Below are positions 27,714 through 37,643 of a DNA stretch of 64,000 nucleotides, piece by piece (position 1 is the stretch's first letter; every line of letters starts with the position of its first letter). Origin of the DNA: Shinella lacus (GTDB lineage: Bacteria; Pseudomonadota; Alphaproteobacteria; Rhizobiales; Rhizobiaceae); contig NZ_WHSB02000010.1 of NCBI RefSeq assembly GCF_010994755.1, positions 122,093 through 186,092 of the forward strand, written 5' to 3'. The notes beneath the pieces were generated by a model. It did not search any database. It was not told the DNA's origin and was given only the letters and a program-made list of their open reading frames with translations. A program made the position numbers and the translations under genes.

Positions 27714-29225
27714 ATGGGCAATCATCTTTTCGACGCGATCCGCGCCGCCGCAACACCGGAGGCCGTCTTCATCGAGACCGCCGAAGGGCGCCGCTGGACC
27801 TATGGCGAGATGATCGCGTTTTCCGGCCGGCTGGCTGCGGCGCTCGTTGGTCTCGGCGTGCAGCCCGGCGACCGCGTCGCGGTGCAGGTGGAGAAGAGCC
27901 CGGAGGCGCTGATGCTCTACCTCGCCTGCGTGCGTGCGGGTGCGGTCTACCTGCCGCTCAACACGGCCTATACGCTGACGGAACTCGACTATTTCATCGG
28001 TGACGCGGAGCCGCGGCTTGTGGTCGTCGACCCGAAATCCGTGGGCGGCGTCACGGCGGTTGCCGAGGCCTATGGCAGCACGGTCGAGACGCTGGATGCG
28101 ATCGGCGGCGGCAGCCTCATCCATCGGGCCGGGGGCGAGGAAGCGGATTTTGCCGATGCGGAGCGTGGGGCCGACGATCTCGCGGCGATCCTCTACACAT
28201 CCGGCACGACCGGCCGTTCCAAGGGCGCGATGCTGACGCATGACAACCTGCTCTCGAACGCCCTGACGCTCAGCGAGCATTGGCGCTTCACCAGCGCCGA
28301 CCGGCTGATCCATGCGCTGCCGATCTTCCACACGCATGGCCTGTTCGTCGCTTCGAACGTCACACTGCTCTCCGGCGCCTCGATGATACTGCTGCCGAAA
28401 TTCGACGCCGACGAGGTGCTCGGGCTGATGGAAAACGCCACGGTGATGATGGGCGTGCCGACCTTCTACGTCCGGCTCGTGCAACATGCCGGCCTGACGC
28501 GGGAGGCGACCGCCGGCATGCGCCTATTCGTCTCCGGCTCCGCGCCGCTGCTTGCGGAAACCCATCGCAGCTTTTCGGAAAAGACCGGCCACGCCATCCT
28601 GGAACGCTACGGCATGACCGAGACGAACATGAACACCTCCAACCCCTATGACGGCGACCGCGTTGCCGGCACGGTGGGCTTCCCGCTGCCCGGCGTCTCG
28701 CTGCGCGTTACCGAGCCGGAAACCGGAAAGCCCTTGGCCGACGGCGAGACGGGCATGATCGAGGTGAAGGGTCCGAACGTCTTCAAGGGCTATTGGCGCA
28801 TGCCGGAAAAGACCGCCGCGGAATTCCGCACGGACGGCTTCTTCATCACCGGCGACCTCGGCAGGGTCGACGAGCGCGGCTACGTGCACATCGTCGGGCG
28901 CGGCAAGGATCTCGTGATTTCCGGCGGCTACAACATCTATCCCAAGGAAGTGGAGACCGAGATCGACGGCATGCCCGGCGTCGTCGAAAGTGCGGTCATC
29001 GGCGTGCCGCATCCGGATTTTGGCGAGGGCGTGACGGCTGTCGTGGTGTTGAAAAAGGGCGCTGGGCTGGACGAAAAGGCGGTGCTCGACGGGCTGAAGG
29101 ACCGGCTCGCGCGCTACAAGCAGCCGAAGCGCGTGCTCTTCGTCGAGGACCTACCGCGCAACACGATGGGCAAGGTGCAGAAGAACGTTTTGCGCGACAC
29201 CTATGCGGACCTCTACAAGGCCTGA
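27714..29225 (+). CDS. matB: Malonyl-CoA synthetase (acyl-CoA synthetase family)
   Basis: A 503-aa ANL-superfamily ligase from ATG 27714 (CAGGAGGTC upstream). It would activate malonate or methylmalonate with ATP and CoA. Motif A3 is ILYTSGTTGRSKGAMLTH (near residue 157), A5 is ERYGMTETNMN, A7/A8 are TGDLGRVDERGYVHIVGRGKD and the catalytic lysine is in RNTMGKVQKN. The opening and length closely resemble rhizobial MatB. Malonyl-CoA decarboxylase (matA) and the carrier matC are not adjacent here. Confidence 0.85.
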   Translation: MGNHLFDAIRAAATPEAVFIETAEGRRWTYGEMIAFSGRLAAALVGLGVQPGDRVAVQVEKSPEALMLYLACVRAGAVYLPLNTAYTLTELDYFIGDAEPRLVVVDPKSVGGVTAVAEAYGSTVETLDAIGGGSLIHRAGGEEADFADAERGADDLAAILYTSGTTGRSKGAMLTHDNLLSNALTLSEHWRFTSADRLIHALPIFHTHGLFVASNVTLLSGASMILLPKFDADEVLGLMENATVMMGVPTFYVRLVQHAGLTREATAGMRLFVSGSAPLLAETHRSFSEKTGHAILERYGMTETNMNTSNPYDGDRVAGTVGFPLPGVSLRVTEPETGKPLADGETGMIEVKGPNVFKGYWRMPEKTAAEFRTDGFFITGDLGRVDERGYVHIVGRGKDLVISGGYNIYPKEVETEIDGMPGVVESAVIGVPHPDFGEGVTAVVVLKKGAGLDEKAVLDGLKDRLARYKQPKRVLFVEDLPRNTMGKVQKNVLRDTYADLYKA

Positions 29226-30076
29226 CGCCGCTCCGGCGCGAAATGCCGCTTGAGGATGTCGAGCACCTCGCTTGCGAGTTCCCCGACGATGCCGCCGCGC
29301 TCCCAGGAATAGAGCGAGGCCACGACCGGCGGTTCGGGCGCGAAATCGGCGAGCGGCTTCACCCGCCATCCCTTCGCCGAATCGACCGGCAGCAGCGACA
29401 GGCCGAGGCCCGCTTCGATCGCCATCAGCACGTTGCGCAGGCTCGCGGAGGTGAAGGCGACGTACCAGCGCCGCCGCTCACGCTCCATGCGCTCGAACAT
29501 GGCGTCGCGATAGAGCCCGCCGGGTGGGAAGGTGACGAGCGGGGTCGGATCGGGCAGGTCGCTTGCCGCATCCAGCGCCGTGAACCAGGCGATCGGCTCC
29601 TCGAAACTCGCCCAGGCATCGGAACTCGGCACGTCCTCCTTGAGCACGACGATGTCGAGCTCGCCGGAACGGTAGCGCCGCGTGAGGTCCGAGCGAAGCC
29701 CCGTGGTGACGTCGAGGCGGGCCTCCTTGTGGCGCTTGGCGAAGGCTGCGAAGGCGTGGGCCATTTCGGGCGTCGCGATATCGTCCGGCATGCCGATGCG
29801 CACCGAGGTAGTGCCGGAGGTCTCGGCGACCAGTGTCAGCGCCTCGGTCTGGAGCGCCAGGATGCGCCGGGCGTGGCCGAGCAGGCGCTCGCCCGTCACC
29901 GTCAGGCGCACGGGCCGCGCGGCGCGATCGACGAGGTCGCGGCCGATCGCTTCCTCCAGCCGGGCGATCTGCTGGCTCATCGTCGATTGGGTCATGTGCA
30001 GGCGGTCGGCGGCCGCCGTGAAACTGCCGGCATCGGCGATCGCCACGAAGGCCCGGAGCAAACGCGGATCGAGCAC
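29213..30076 (-). CDS. LysR family transcriptional regulator
   Basis: A 287-aa regulator starting at GTG 30076. The N-terminal helix-turn-helix is LRAFVAIADAGSFTAAADRLHMTQSTMSQQIARLEE, followed by the effector-binding domain. Its 3' end overlaps the convergent matB end by 13 bases. It diverges from an MFS transporter across 138 bases, which is its likely target. The effector is unknown. Confidence 0.9.
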   Translation of the reverse strand: MLDPRLLRAFVAIADAGSFTAAADRLHMTQSTMSQQIARLEEAIGRDLVDRAARPVRLTVTGERLLGHARRILALQTEALTLVAETSGTTSVRIGMPDDIATPEMAHAFAAFAKRHKEARLDVTTGLRSDLTRRYRSGELDIVVLKEDVPSSDAWASFEEPIAWFTALDAASDLPDPTPLVTFPPGGLYRDAMFERMERERRRWYVAFTSASLRNVLMAIEAGLGLSLLPVDSAKGWRVKPLADFAPEPPVVASLYSWERGGIVGELASEVLDILKRHFAPERRQAL

Positions 30077-30214
30077 GGCATCTCCATTGGAAAACGGAAT
30101 AGTCGGTATCTAAACATCTAATTTGCGCATGATTCAAGCCGGTGCTAGCGATAGGCCATGATCGGCAGCGTAACTCGTGGCCGAGACATGCATTTTCAGC
30201 ACGAAAGTCGAACC

Positions 30215-31402
30215 ATGACGGATACGCATCCCGGCCGCGATTGGGCAATGCTCGCGCTGGTCGTCCTGATCGGCCTCAACCTTCGGCCCTTCCTTGCCGC
30301 GCCCGCGCCAATTCTGGCTGAGATCGTAGCGGATACCGGATTGGGCTATGACGGCATCGCGATGTTGACGCTGCTGCCGATGGTCCTGATGGGCGTCGGC
30401 GCCTTCGTTGCCCCCGGCGTTCAGGTGAAACTCGGCGCGCGCCGCGGCCTGCTCATCGCGCTCGCCATCCTGCTTGCCGGCTCGGCGCTGCGTCTCGTCG
30501 TGTGGGACGGCGCGTCGCTGATCCTCACGGCGGCACTCTCCGGCATCGGCGTCGCCTTCATCCAGGCGGCCTTTCCGGGCATCATCAAGGCACGCTTCCC
30601 GACGCATGTGCCGATCGTTACGGGCCTCTATTCCGCGATGATCATGGCCGGCGGCGCTTTTGGCGCGCGGATGATGCCGGTGCTGATGCATGCTGGCTAT
30701 GGCTGGCGGGCGGCTCTTGCCTGGCTGGCGCTGCCGGTGGCGATTGCGCTGGCCGCTTCCTGGCGCATCCTCTCCGATGTCCGGTTGGACAGGCCCGACG
30801 GCACGCTCACCCGTCAGTTGCTGCGGCGGCCGCGCACCTGGGTGCTGATGGCGGCTTTCGGGCTGATCAATGCCGGCTATACCTCGATGATCGCCTGGCT
30901 CGCGCCCTATTACCAGGCGCAAGGCTGGACGAGCGCCGACAGCAGCGGCCTCGTTGCCGTCATGGCCGCCTGTCAGGCCGCCGCCGCACTCGGCCTCCCC
31001 ATCCTCGCCCGCGGCAATGTCGATCGCCGCCGCTGGCTGTGGCTGACGATCGCCTTCCAGGCCATTGGCTTCTTCGGCCTGGCAAGCTTTCCCGCCATGG
31101 CACCGGCCGTGTGGGCCGGGCTTTGCGGCGCGGGCCTCGGCGGCAGTTTCGCGCTCGCCATCGTCACCGCGCTCGATCATCTGCCGCGACCCGAACAGGC
31201 CGGCGCGCTTGCCGCCCTGATGCAGGGCGGCGGGTTCCTGATCGCCGCGATCGGCCCCTATGCCATGGCCGTGCTGCACGACTGGACCGGAAGCTTTGCC
31301 GCCGGCTGGGCGCTGCATCTCGGCTGCGTGCTCGTCACGGCGCTGCTCTACCTGCGATTTGACCCGCGGCATTATCCGGCATCGATGCCCGTCACCGGAT
31401 AA
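30215..31402 (+). CDS. MFS transporter of the CynX/NimT type
   Basis: A 395-aa membrane protein with about 12 helices, from ATG 30215 (in-frame alternatives at 30158 and 30188). The opening LVVLIGLNLRPFLAAPAPIL is the hallmark of the CynX/YeaN (NimT) branch, whose members move cyanate or nitroimidazoles or are uncharacterised. It is probably controlled by the divergent LysR gene. The substrate is not predictable. Confidence 0.85.
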   Translation: MTDTHPGRDWAMLALVVLIGLNLRPFLAAPAPILAEIVADTGLGYDGIAMLTLLPMVLMGVGAFVAPGVQVKLGARRGLLIALAILLAGSALRLVVWDGASLILTAALSGIGVAFIQAAFPGIIKARFPTHVPIVTGLYSAMIMAGGAFGARMMPVLMHAGYGWRAALAWLALPVAIALAASWRILSDVRLDRPDGTLTRQLLRRPRTWVLMAAFGLINAGYTSMIAWLAPYYQAQGWTSADSSGLVAVMAACQAAAALGLPILARGNVDRRRWLWLTIAFQAIGFFGLASFPAMAPAVWAGLCGAGLGGSFALAIVTALDHLPRPEQAGALAALMQGGGFLIAAIGPYAMAVLHDWTGSFAAGWALHLGCVLVTALLYLRFDPRHYPASMPVTG

Positions 31403-31435
31403 ACAAAAAACCCGCGCCGTTTTCGGGCGCGGGTT
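31403..31435 (-). terminator. Rho-independent terminator of allE
   Basis: Stem AACCCGCGCC (31409-31418) pairs with GGCGCGGGTT (31426-31435) around a 7-base loop. On the minus strand it is followed by a run of T (plus-strand AAACAAAAAA at 31401-31410), 11 bases after the allE stop. On the plus strand no U-run follows, so stopping of the MFS transcript would be weaker. Confidence 0.8.
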
Positions 31436-31445
31436 CTATCTGGGC

Positions 31446-32282
31446 TTAGCGGCGCGCGCCGAAGGGGCGCAGCGTCATGTGGCGGTTGACGTCCTTGTAA
31501 AGCAGGTAGCGGAACGGGCCGGGGCCGCCGGCATAGCAGGCCTGCGGGCAGAAGGCGCGCAGCCACATGAAATCGCCGGCCTCCACTTCTACCCAGTCCT
31601 GGTTGAGCCGATAGACGGCCTTGCCCTCGAGCACGTAGAGGCCGTGTTCCATGACATGGGTTTCCGCGAAGGGAATGACGGCGCCGGGCTGCAGCGTGAC
31701 GATCGTCACATGCATGTCGTGGCGCAGGTCGTTCGGATCGACGAAGCGCGTCGTCGCCCAGCCGCCATTCGTGCCGGGCATTTCCGACGGCTTGATGTCC
31801 TTCTCGTTGAGGATCAGCGGCTCCGGATGATCGAGACCGTCGACGGCTTCATAGGCCTTGCGGATCCAGTGGAAGCGGGCATGCCCGCCCGAACGGTTGT
31901 GCAGCGACCATTTCAGGCCCGGCGGCAGGAAGGCGTAGCCGCCTGGCTGGAGCGTGTGCTTGCCGGAAGGCAGCGTCAGTTCCACTTCGCCATCGACGAC
32001 GAAGAGCACGCCCTCTGCGCCCGCATCCTGCTCCGGCCGGTCGCTGCCGCCACCCGGCGCCACTTCCACGACATATTGCGAAAAGGTCTCGGCGAAGCCC
32101 GAAAGCGGGCGTGCGATCACCCAGAGACGCGTGCCGTTCCAGAAGGGCAGGAAGCTGGTGACGATGTCCTGCATCACCCCCTTGGGGATCACCGCATAGG
32201 CCTCCGTGAACACGGCGCGTCCGGTCAGGAGGTCGCTCTGCGGCGGATGGCCGCCGAGGGAGGAATAGTAGCTGCGTTGCAT
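31446..32282 (-). CDS. allE: (S)-ureidoglycine aminohydrolase
   Basis: A 278-aa bicupin. The N-terminus QRSYYSSLGGHPPQSDLLTGRAVFTEAYAVIPKGVMQDIV and the second cupin with PFAETHVMEHGLYVLEGKAVY (metal-binding histidines and glutamate, near residues 196-215) are characteristic of UGHY/AllE. It releases ammonia from (S)-ureidoglycine in purine (allantoin) breakdown with manganese. No other allantoin gene is in view. A strong terminator follows. Confidence 0.9.
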   Translation of the reverse strand: MQRSYYSSLGGHPPQSDLLTGRAVFTEAYAVIPKGVMQDIVTSFLPFWNGTRLWVIARPLSGFAETFSQYVVEVAPGGGSDRPEQDAGAEGVLFVVDGEVELTLPSGKHTLQPGGYAFLPPGLKWSLHNRSGGHARFHWIRKAYEAVDGLDHPEPLILNEKDIKPSEMPGTNGGWATTRFVDPNDLRHDMHVTIVTLQPGAVIPFAETHVMEHGLYVLEGKAVYRLNQDWVEVEAGDFMWLRAFCPQACYAGGPGPFRYLLYKDVNRHMTLRPFGARR

Positions 32283-32353
32283 CGTCTCAGGCCCTTTGTC
32301 TTGAGTGTTTCCGGTATTTTCTGACGTCGGTCTGCGCCGCCGCCTTGTTTTGG

Positions 32354-33016
32354 TTACTTCGCGCCCGCCTTTTCCAGCAGCGCGACGATCTCGCCATAAC
32401 CGCGCCCGCGAGCATGCTGGAGCGGCGTAACGCCGTCATTGTCCGCGAGATCGACCTTGGCGCCGGCGGCAAGCAACAGGCCGACGATCTTCACATGGTT
32501 TGCCCCGCCATCGCCAAGGATGATCGCCTCCAGCAGCGCCGTCCAGCCGAGCCGGTTGACATGGTCCACGTCGACGCCCGCCTTGATCAGCGTGTCGACC
32601 GTCTCGACATGGCCGCGCTCGGCGGCGGGAATGAGGGCCGTGCCGCCGTAGCGGTTGTTGCTCTTGAGATCGGCGCCGTGGGCGAGCGTCAGCTTGAGGA
32701 TGTCGAGATGGCCGCGCGCGCCGGCATAGAGATAGGGGCTGTCGCTGATGTCGTCCTTGGCGTTCACATCGGCACCGGCCTCGATCAGCGAGCGGGCGGC
32801 GTCCACCTTGTTGCCGTGCGTTGCCACGAGCAGCGCGGTCGCACCGCTCCCGTCCCGCGCGTCGATCTCGGCGCCCTTGGCGAGAAGCGCCACGATTTCC
32901 GCGGCCTCATCGGCGGCGGCCGCCTTGTGCAAAGAAAGATCCATGGCGTGACCTGCGGCAAGAAAAGGAGAGGCTGCCAGGAACAGCCAGGCCGACAGCA
33001 GGGCAAGTTTCAGCAT
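32354..33016 (-). CDS. Exported ankyrin-repeat protein
   Basis: A 220-aa protein with a hydrophobic leader (residues 1-24, cleavage probably near GHA) and five or six ankyrin repeats of about 33 residues, recognisable by DARDGSGATALLVAT, AKDDISDSPYLYAGARGHLD, NRYGGTALIPAAERGHVE and DNDGVTPLQHARGRGYGE. A periplasmic protein-protein contact role is likely, but the partner is unknown. It diverges from the amino acid ABC transporter; the 280 bases between them hold an inverted repeat and no gene. Confidence 0.85.
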   Translation of the reverse strand: MLKLALLSAWLFLAASPFLAAGHAMDLSLHKAAAADEAAEIVALLAKGAEIDARDGSGATALLVATHGNKVDAARSLIEAGADVNAKDDISDSPYLYAGARGHLDILKLTLAHGADLKSNNRYGGTALIPAAERGHVETVDTLIKAGVDVDHVNRLGWTALLEAIILGDGGANHVKIVGLLLAAGAKVDLADNDGVTPLQHARGRGYGEIVALLEKAGAK

Positions 33017-33201
33017 GCGCTATCCCATTGGTTTGTGGGGGCGAAATTAGCAGGGGGCGGGGCCATTAGAAAATTAAATGTGTAAATCCACATCATGCAG
33101 AAGATGGAATTCACCTAAGCGGCTTCGCTCGATGCTAAAGCCTTGAAGATGCCAGCGAGGCTGACCATCGCCTTCACCACCGATCCCGAATGGGCGGACT
33201 G

Positions 33202-33222
33202 AGCATTCCTTTTCAGAATGCT
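33202..33222. promoter_or_regulatory. Inverted repeat, candidate operator upstream of the amino acid ABC operon
   Basis: AGCATTC (33202-33208) and GAATGCT (33216-33222) form a perfect 7-base inverted repeat with a 7-base spacer. It is followed by TTGACT at 33230, a possible -35 for the ABC operon start at 33297. The regulator is not known. Confidence 0.4.
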
Positions 33223-33296
33223 TGGCATTTTGACTATCTATTTGTGTAATGCATGATCCTGCCCGATCTTCCCTGGAGCCAAAAAGGGGAACGATC

Positions 33297-34082
33297 ATGT
33301 TGAAGACCATTCTGTCCTATGCCGTGGCCGCTGGCCTCGCCTTCTCCGCCGTCGCACTGCCGCTGTCCGCAAGCGCGGACGAGCTGGAAACCATCAAGTC
33401 CGCCGGCGAGTTCAGGTTCGCCAACAGCGGCGCCTATCCGCCCTTCAGCTTCGTCGACGACAAGAACGAAGTCGTCGGCTTCGACGTCGATATCGGCAAC
33501 GAGATCGCCAAGCGTCTTGGCGTCAAGGGTGCCGGCGTCAGCACCGCCTGGGACGGCATCATCGCCGGCCTGCTTGCCGGCAAATATGATTCCGTCATCG
33601 GCAGCATGACCATCACGCCGGAGCGTGAAAAGGCTGTCGATTTCGTCGGTCCCTATTACAAGTCGGGCCGCGGCGTCTTCGTGACCGAAGGCTCCGACAT
33701 CAAGTCTATCGACGACCTCAAGGACAAGACCATCGGCGTGACGCTCGGCGAGACCCATGAAAAATGGGCGCGCGAGCGCGGCGGCTGGGAAATCCGCACC
33801 TACAAAGGCCTGCCGGAACTGTTCCTTGAGCTGAAGGCCGGCCGTATCCAGGCGATGATCGTCGATGCCGTACCGGTCTCGATCGCCGTCAAGGAAACCG
33901 GCGAGAAGGTCGTGAAGCTCGACGTCGCGGAATTCGCCGGCACCGAGGACAAGATCGGCATTGCCATCCGCAAGGGCAATCCGGAGCTGAAGGCCGCCAT
34001 GCAGAAGGCGCTGGACGACATGATGGCCGACGGCACCTATGAGGCCATCGCCATGAAGTGGGTCGGCTCGGATATCCGCTGA
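33297..34082 (+). CDS. Polar amino acid ABC transporter, periplasmic binding protein
   Basis: A 261-aa family 3 solute-binding protein from ATG 33297, with AGGGGA upstream. The signal peptide is residues 1-24 (cleavage likely at SASA-DE). Motifs: FRFANSGAYPPFSFVDDKNEVVGFDVDI, IAGLLAGKYDSVIGSMTITPER and the hinge KTIGVTLGETHEKWA. The ligand class is polar or cationic amino acids and analogues such as opines. It heads the permease-permease-ATPase operon that leads into the aminotransferase/BKACE genes. Confidence 0.92.
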   Translation: MLKTILSYAVAAGLAFSAVALPLSASADELETIKSAGEFRFANSGAYPPFSFVDDKNEVVGFDVDIGNEIAKRLGVKGAGVSTAWDGIIAGLLAGKYDSVIGSMTITPEREKAVDFVGPYYKSGRGVFVTEGSDIKSIDDLKDKTIGVTLGETHEKWARERGGWEIRTYKGLPELFLELKAGRIQAMIVDAVPVSIAVKETGEKVVKLDVAEFAGTEDKIGIAIRKGNPELKAAMQKALDDMMADGTYEAIAMKWVGSDIR

Positions 34083-34159
34083 TCGTCCTTGAAATGATGG
34101 CTCCGGCAGGCGCGTGATCGCGCCCGCCGGCAGCCTCACCGATTGCCGAGGATCCGGGC

Positions 34160-34810
34160 ATGGATATCTCTCTTGTCGGCCGCATCATTCCTGTCTTCGT
34201 CCAGGCGGCCTGGACGACCGTCGAACTCTCCCTGATCTCGCTTGCCATCGGGCTTGCCGTCGCGGCGCTGATCGCCGGGCTTCGCCTGTCGCATGTGGCG
34301 ATCCTGCGGTTTCTCGGCACGGCCTATGTCAGCGTCTTTCGCGGCACGCCGGCGCTCATCCAGATCTTCCTGCTTTATTTCGGCGGGCCGCAGATCGGCA
34401 TCCAGCTTGAGCCTTTTGCCGCGGGCGCCATCGCGCTGGGGCTGAACATCGCCGCCTATATGGCGGAATCGATCCGCGGCGGCGTGCTCTCGGTCGATCG
34501 CGGGCAGATGGAGGCGGCGCGCTCGCTCGGTTTTGCCGAGGGGCAATCCATGCGCTGGATCGTGCTGCCGCAGGCCGCCAAGCTGATGATCCGCCCGCTC
34601 GGCGTCAATGCCGTGGCGCTGGTCAAGGGCACGGCGCTTGTTGCCACCATCTCCGTCGTCGAACTGACCTATACGGCGCAGCGCTTCATCGGCTCCACCT
34701 ACAAACCCTTCGAGATTTTTGCTGTGACGGCGGTGCTCTACATGATCATGGTCTACGGCCTGACACTCATTATCGACCGTCTCGACCGCGCCTATGCCGG
34801 GGAGGCCTGA
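34160..34810 (+). CDS. Polar amino acid ABC transporter permease (1)
   Basis: A 216-aa inner-membrane permease of the HisM/GlnP family with five hydrophobic helices. The EAA loop [20 protein letters not shown] (near residues 112-131) contacts the ATPase, and the N-terminal AYVSVFRGTPALIQIFLLYF segment is characteristic. It forms the channel with the next permease, 3 bases downstream. Confidence 0.93.
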   Translation: MDISLVGRIIPVFVQAAWTTVELSLISLAIGLAVAALIAGLRLSHVAILRFLGTAYVSVFRGTPALIQIFLLYFGGPQIGIQLEPFAAGAIALGLNIAAYMAESIRGGVLSVDRGQMEAARSLGFAEGQSMRWIVLPQAAKLMIRPLGVNAVALVKGTALVATISVVELTYTAQRFIGSTYKPFEIFAVTAVLYMIMVYGLTLIIDRLDRAYAGEA

Positions 34811-34813
34811 GCC

Positions 34814-35473
34814 ATGCAGGGACTGGATTTCAGCATCGTTCCGGAATACTGGCCGCTGATCGGCAAGGGCCTGTGGTGGACCGTGGTCATCTCCATGGCT
34901 TCCGCCGTGCTTAGCGTTATCGCTGGCATCGGCTTTGCCTTGCTCGTGCTCTATGCCTCGCCCGTGGTGCGCTATCCGCTGCGCCTCTTCATGTGGCTCT
35001 TCATGGGCACGCCGCTGCTGTTGCAGCTCTTCCTCATCTATTTCGGCCTGGTGCAGATCGGAATCGACATTCCGGCCATCTGGTCGGGTATCATCGGCCT
35101 CAGCCTGCATTTCGCCGTCTACAATGCCGATATCTTTCGTGCCGGCATTGCCTCGCTCGACAAGGGGCAGACGGAGGCGGCGCGCTCGCTTGGTTTCGGC
35201 GCCTGGCGCACGCGGTTCTACATCGTCGTGCCGCAGGCGGTGCGCAACACGGTGCCGGCCATCGGCAACATGATGATCGCACTCCTGAAGGAATCCTCGA
35301 TCGTCTCGATGATCGGCATTGCCGAATTGGTGCACAGCGCGCAGCTCGTCATCAGCGAGACCTATCGGCCCTTCGAATTCTACCTGACGGCCGCCGCCCT
35401 TTACTACATTCTCAATCTCGTCCTCGAAGCCGTCCTGCGCGGGATCGAACGCAAAGTGGAGCTTTCGCGATGA
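34814..35473 (+). CDS. Polar amino acid ABC transporter permease (2)
   Basis: A 219-aa partner permease. The family segment [20 protein letters not shown] and the EAA loop [20 protein letters not shown] are intact. The stop overlaps the ATPase start by 4 bases, supporting a heterodimeric importer. Confidence 0.93.
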   Translation: MQGLDFSIVPEYWPLIGKGLWWTVVISMASAVLSVIAGIGFALLVLYASPVVRYPLRLFMWLFMGTPLLLQLFLIYFGLVQIGIDIPAIWSGIIGLSLHFAVYNADIFRAGIASLDKGQTEAARSLGFGAWRTRFYIVVPQAVRNTVPAIGNMMIALLKESSIVSMIGIAELVHSAQLVISETYRPFEFYLTAAALYYILNLVLEAVLRGIERKVELSR

Positions 35474-36234
35474 ACGACGTCCGTCCGATGATCGAGGTGC
35501 GCGGGGCCAGAAAGTTTTTCGGGCCGCTGGAAGTGCTGAAGGGCATCGATTTCAGCGTGGCGCGCGGCCAAATCGTTGCCGTCATCGGGCCTAGCGGCTC
35601 CGGCAAGAGCACGCTACTGCGCTCGATCAACCATCTCGAAACGCTGGATGGCGGCGAAGTCTGGCTCGATGGTGTGCAGGTCAACCAGAAGCTCGACCGC
35701 CGCGCCTTCGAACGCCATATCAACCGCGTGCGCCAGCAGATGGGCATGGTGTTCCAGCATTTTAACCTGTTCCCGCACCTGAGCGTGCTGGAAAACATCA
35801 CCATCGCCCCCATCAAGCTGAAGGGCATGCCGAAGGCTGAGGCGCGCACGCTCGCCCTGAAAATGCTCGACAAGGTTGGCCTCGCCGACAAGATCGATGC
35901 CTTCCCGGCCCGGCTTTCCGGCGGTCAGAAGCAGCGTGTCGCGATTGCCCGGGCGCTCGCCATGCAGCCGAAGGTCATGCTGTTCGACGAGGCGACCTCG
36001 GCGCTCGATCCGGAGCTGGTGGACGAGGTCAACCTCGTCATGAAGCAGCTTGCGGCCGAGCACATGACCATGGTGATCGTCACGCACGAGATGCGTTTTG
36101 CCGCCGAAGTCGCCGACCGCGTTATCTTCATGGCCGACGGTGCGGTGGTGGAGGAGGGCAAGCCCGAAGACCTCTTCCGCAACCCGACGCAGGAGCGCAC
36201 CCGCGGCTTCCTGAAGAAATTCCTCAACGGCTAG
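35470..36234 (+). CDS. Polar amino acid ABC transporter ATPase
   Basis: A 254-aa ATPase from ATG 35470. Walker A is GPSGSGKST (near residues 40-48), with the Q-loop in MVFQHFNLF. The signature is [16 protein letters not shown], Walker B is [12 protein letters not shown] and the switch histidine is in VTHEM. It powers import by the two permeases upstream. The aminotransferase starts 29 bases later, so uptake and breakdown genes are probably one unit. Confidence 0.95.
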   Translation: MNDVRPMIEVRGARKFFGPLEVLKGIDFSVARGQIVAVIGPSGSGKSTLLRSINHLETLDGGEVWLDGVQVNQKLDRRAFERHINRVRQQMGMVFQHFNLFPHLSVLENITIAPIKLKGMPKAEARTLALKMLDKVGLADKIDAFPARLSGGQKQRVAIARALAMQPKVMLFDEATSALDPELVDEVNLVMKQLAAEHMTMVIVTHEMRFAAEVADRVIFMADGAVVEEGKPEDLFRNPTQERTRGFLKKFLNG

Positions 36235-36263
36235 ACGCCGCATTAAAATCCATTGGACCGATC

Positions 36264-37634
36264 ATGAGCCAGCAACCGACATCGACGGGCGAACGCCCGG
36301 CATCGCACCTCTTCTACCAGTCGCGCATGCGCCGGCCGCTCGCCGATCGCGCGGAGGGCATCTACATCTGGGACGAGCACGGAAGGAAGGTCATCGACGG
36401 GTCGAGCGGCGCGATGGTCGTCAATATCGGCCATTCGAACCGCAACGTGCTCGAAGCCATGAAACGGCAGATGGACAAGGCGACCTTCGCCTATCGCCTG
36501 CATTTCGAAAACCAGCCGGCGGAAGACCTGGCGCGGCGGCTATCCGGCTACATGCCGGAAGGGCTCGACCGGGTGTTCTTCGTCTCCGGCGGCTCGGAGG
36601 CGGTGGAATCCTGTCTGAAGCTCGCCCGGCAATGGGCACTCGCCACCGACCAGCCCGAACGCTGGAAGGTCATCTCGCGCTTCCCCTCCTATCACGGCTC
36701 GACGCTGGGCGCGCTCGCCGTCACCGGCTATGACGCGCTGAAAAAACCGTTCCTGCCGATGCTGCGCGACATGCCGCACATCAAGGCGCCGACCGCCTAT
36801 CTCGACCGCGACAACTTCTCGCTGGAAGAGCGCGGCGTGCGCTATGCGGACCTCCTTGAGGAGAAAATCCTGGAGGAGGGGCCGGGAAGCGTGCTCGCCT
36901 TCATCATGGAGCCGATCGGCGGTGCTTCCACCGGCGCGCTGGTGGCGCCCGACAGCTACTATCCGCGCATCCGCGAGATCTGCGACAAATACGGCATCCT
37001 GTTGATCCACGACGAGGTGATGAGCGGGGCCGGCCGCACCGGCCGCTATCTCGGCGGCGACCACTGGAATTGCCGGCCGGATATCATCGCGCTCTCCAAG
37101 GGGCTCGGTGCCGGCTATTGCCCGCTCGGCGCGATGATCGCCCATTCGCGGCTGGTGAAACCCGTGCTTGATCGCGGCGGCTTCGCCCATGGCTACACCT
37201 ATGCCGGCAATCCTCTCGCCTGCGCGGCGGGGCTTGCCGTGCTCGACGAGATCGAGCGGCAGGATTTGCTTGGCAACGCCACCCGCATCGGTGACCTGCT
37301 GCGGTCGGAACTGGAGGGCCTTGCGGAACGCTACCCCTTCATCGGCGACGTGCGCGGCAAGGGCCTGCTGCTTGCCGCCGAATTCGTCTCGGACCGGGAG
37401 ACCATGGCGCCGCTGCCGAAGGCGCTGGAAGCCCACCAGCGCGTCGTCGACATCGCCTATGAGCGCGGTCTGATCATCTATTCGCGCCGCACGCGCGGTG
37501 GCGTGGAGGGCGATCATTTCCTCGTCTGCCCGCCGATGATCACCACGGAAGAGCAGGTCGGCGAGATCGTGACGATCCTTGACGCGACGCTCGCCCAGCT
37601 TGCCGGCGAACTTTCGCTGCCGATCCGCAAATAA
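36264..37634 (+). CDS. Class III (omega) aminotransferase
   Basis: A 456-aa PLP enzyme. The PLP-phosphate segment is SGGSEAVESCLKLARQW (near residue 112). The aspartate pairing with the pyridine nitrogen is in LLIHDEVMSGAGRTGR (near 247), and the Schiff-base lysine is in IIALSKGLGAGYCPLGAM (near residue 277). Class III enzymes act on amino groups remote from the carboxylate (beta-, gamma-, omega-amino acids and amines). A beta-keto-acid-cleaving enzyme next door suggests a beta-amino acid substrate giving a 3-oxo acid, which is inference. Confidence 0.9.
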   Translation: MSQQPTSTGERPASHLFYQSRMRRPLADRAEGIYIWDEHGRKVIDGSSGAMVVNIGHSNRNVLEAMKRQMDKATFAYRLHFENQPAEDLARRLSGYMPEGLDRVFFVSGGSEAVESCLKLARQWALATDQPERWKVISRFPSYHGSTLGALAVTGYDALKKPFLPMLRDMPHIKAPTAYLDRDNFSLEERGVRYADLLEEKILEEGPGSVLAFIMEPIGGASTGALVAPDSYYPRIREICDKYGILLIHDEVMSGAGRTGRYLGGDHWNCRPDIIALSKGLGAGYCPLGAMIAHSRLVKPVLDRGGFAHGYTYAGNPLACAAGLAVLDEIERQDLLGNATRIGDLLRSELEGLAERYPFIGDVRGKGLLLAAEFVSDRETMAPLPKALEAHQRVVDIAYERGLIIYSRRTRGGVEGDHFLVCPPMITTEEQVGEIVTILDATLAQLAGELSLPIRK

Positions 37635-37643
37635 GGTGCCGCC

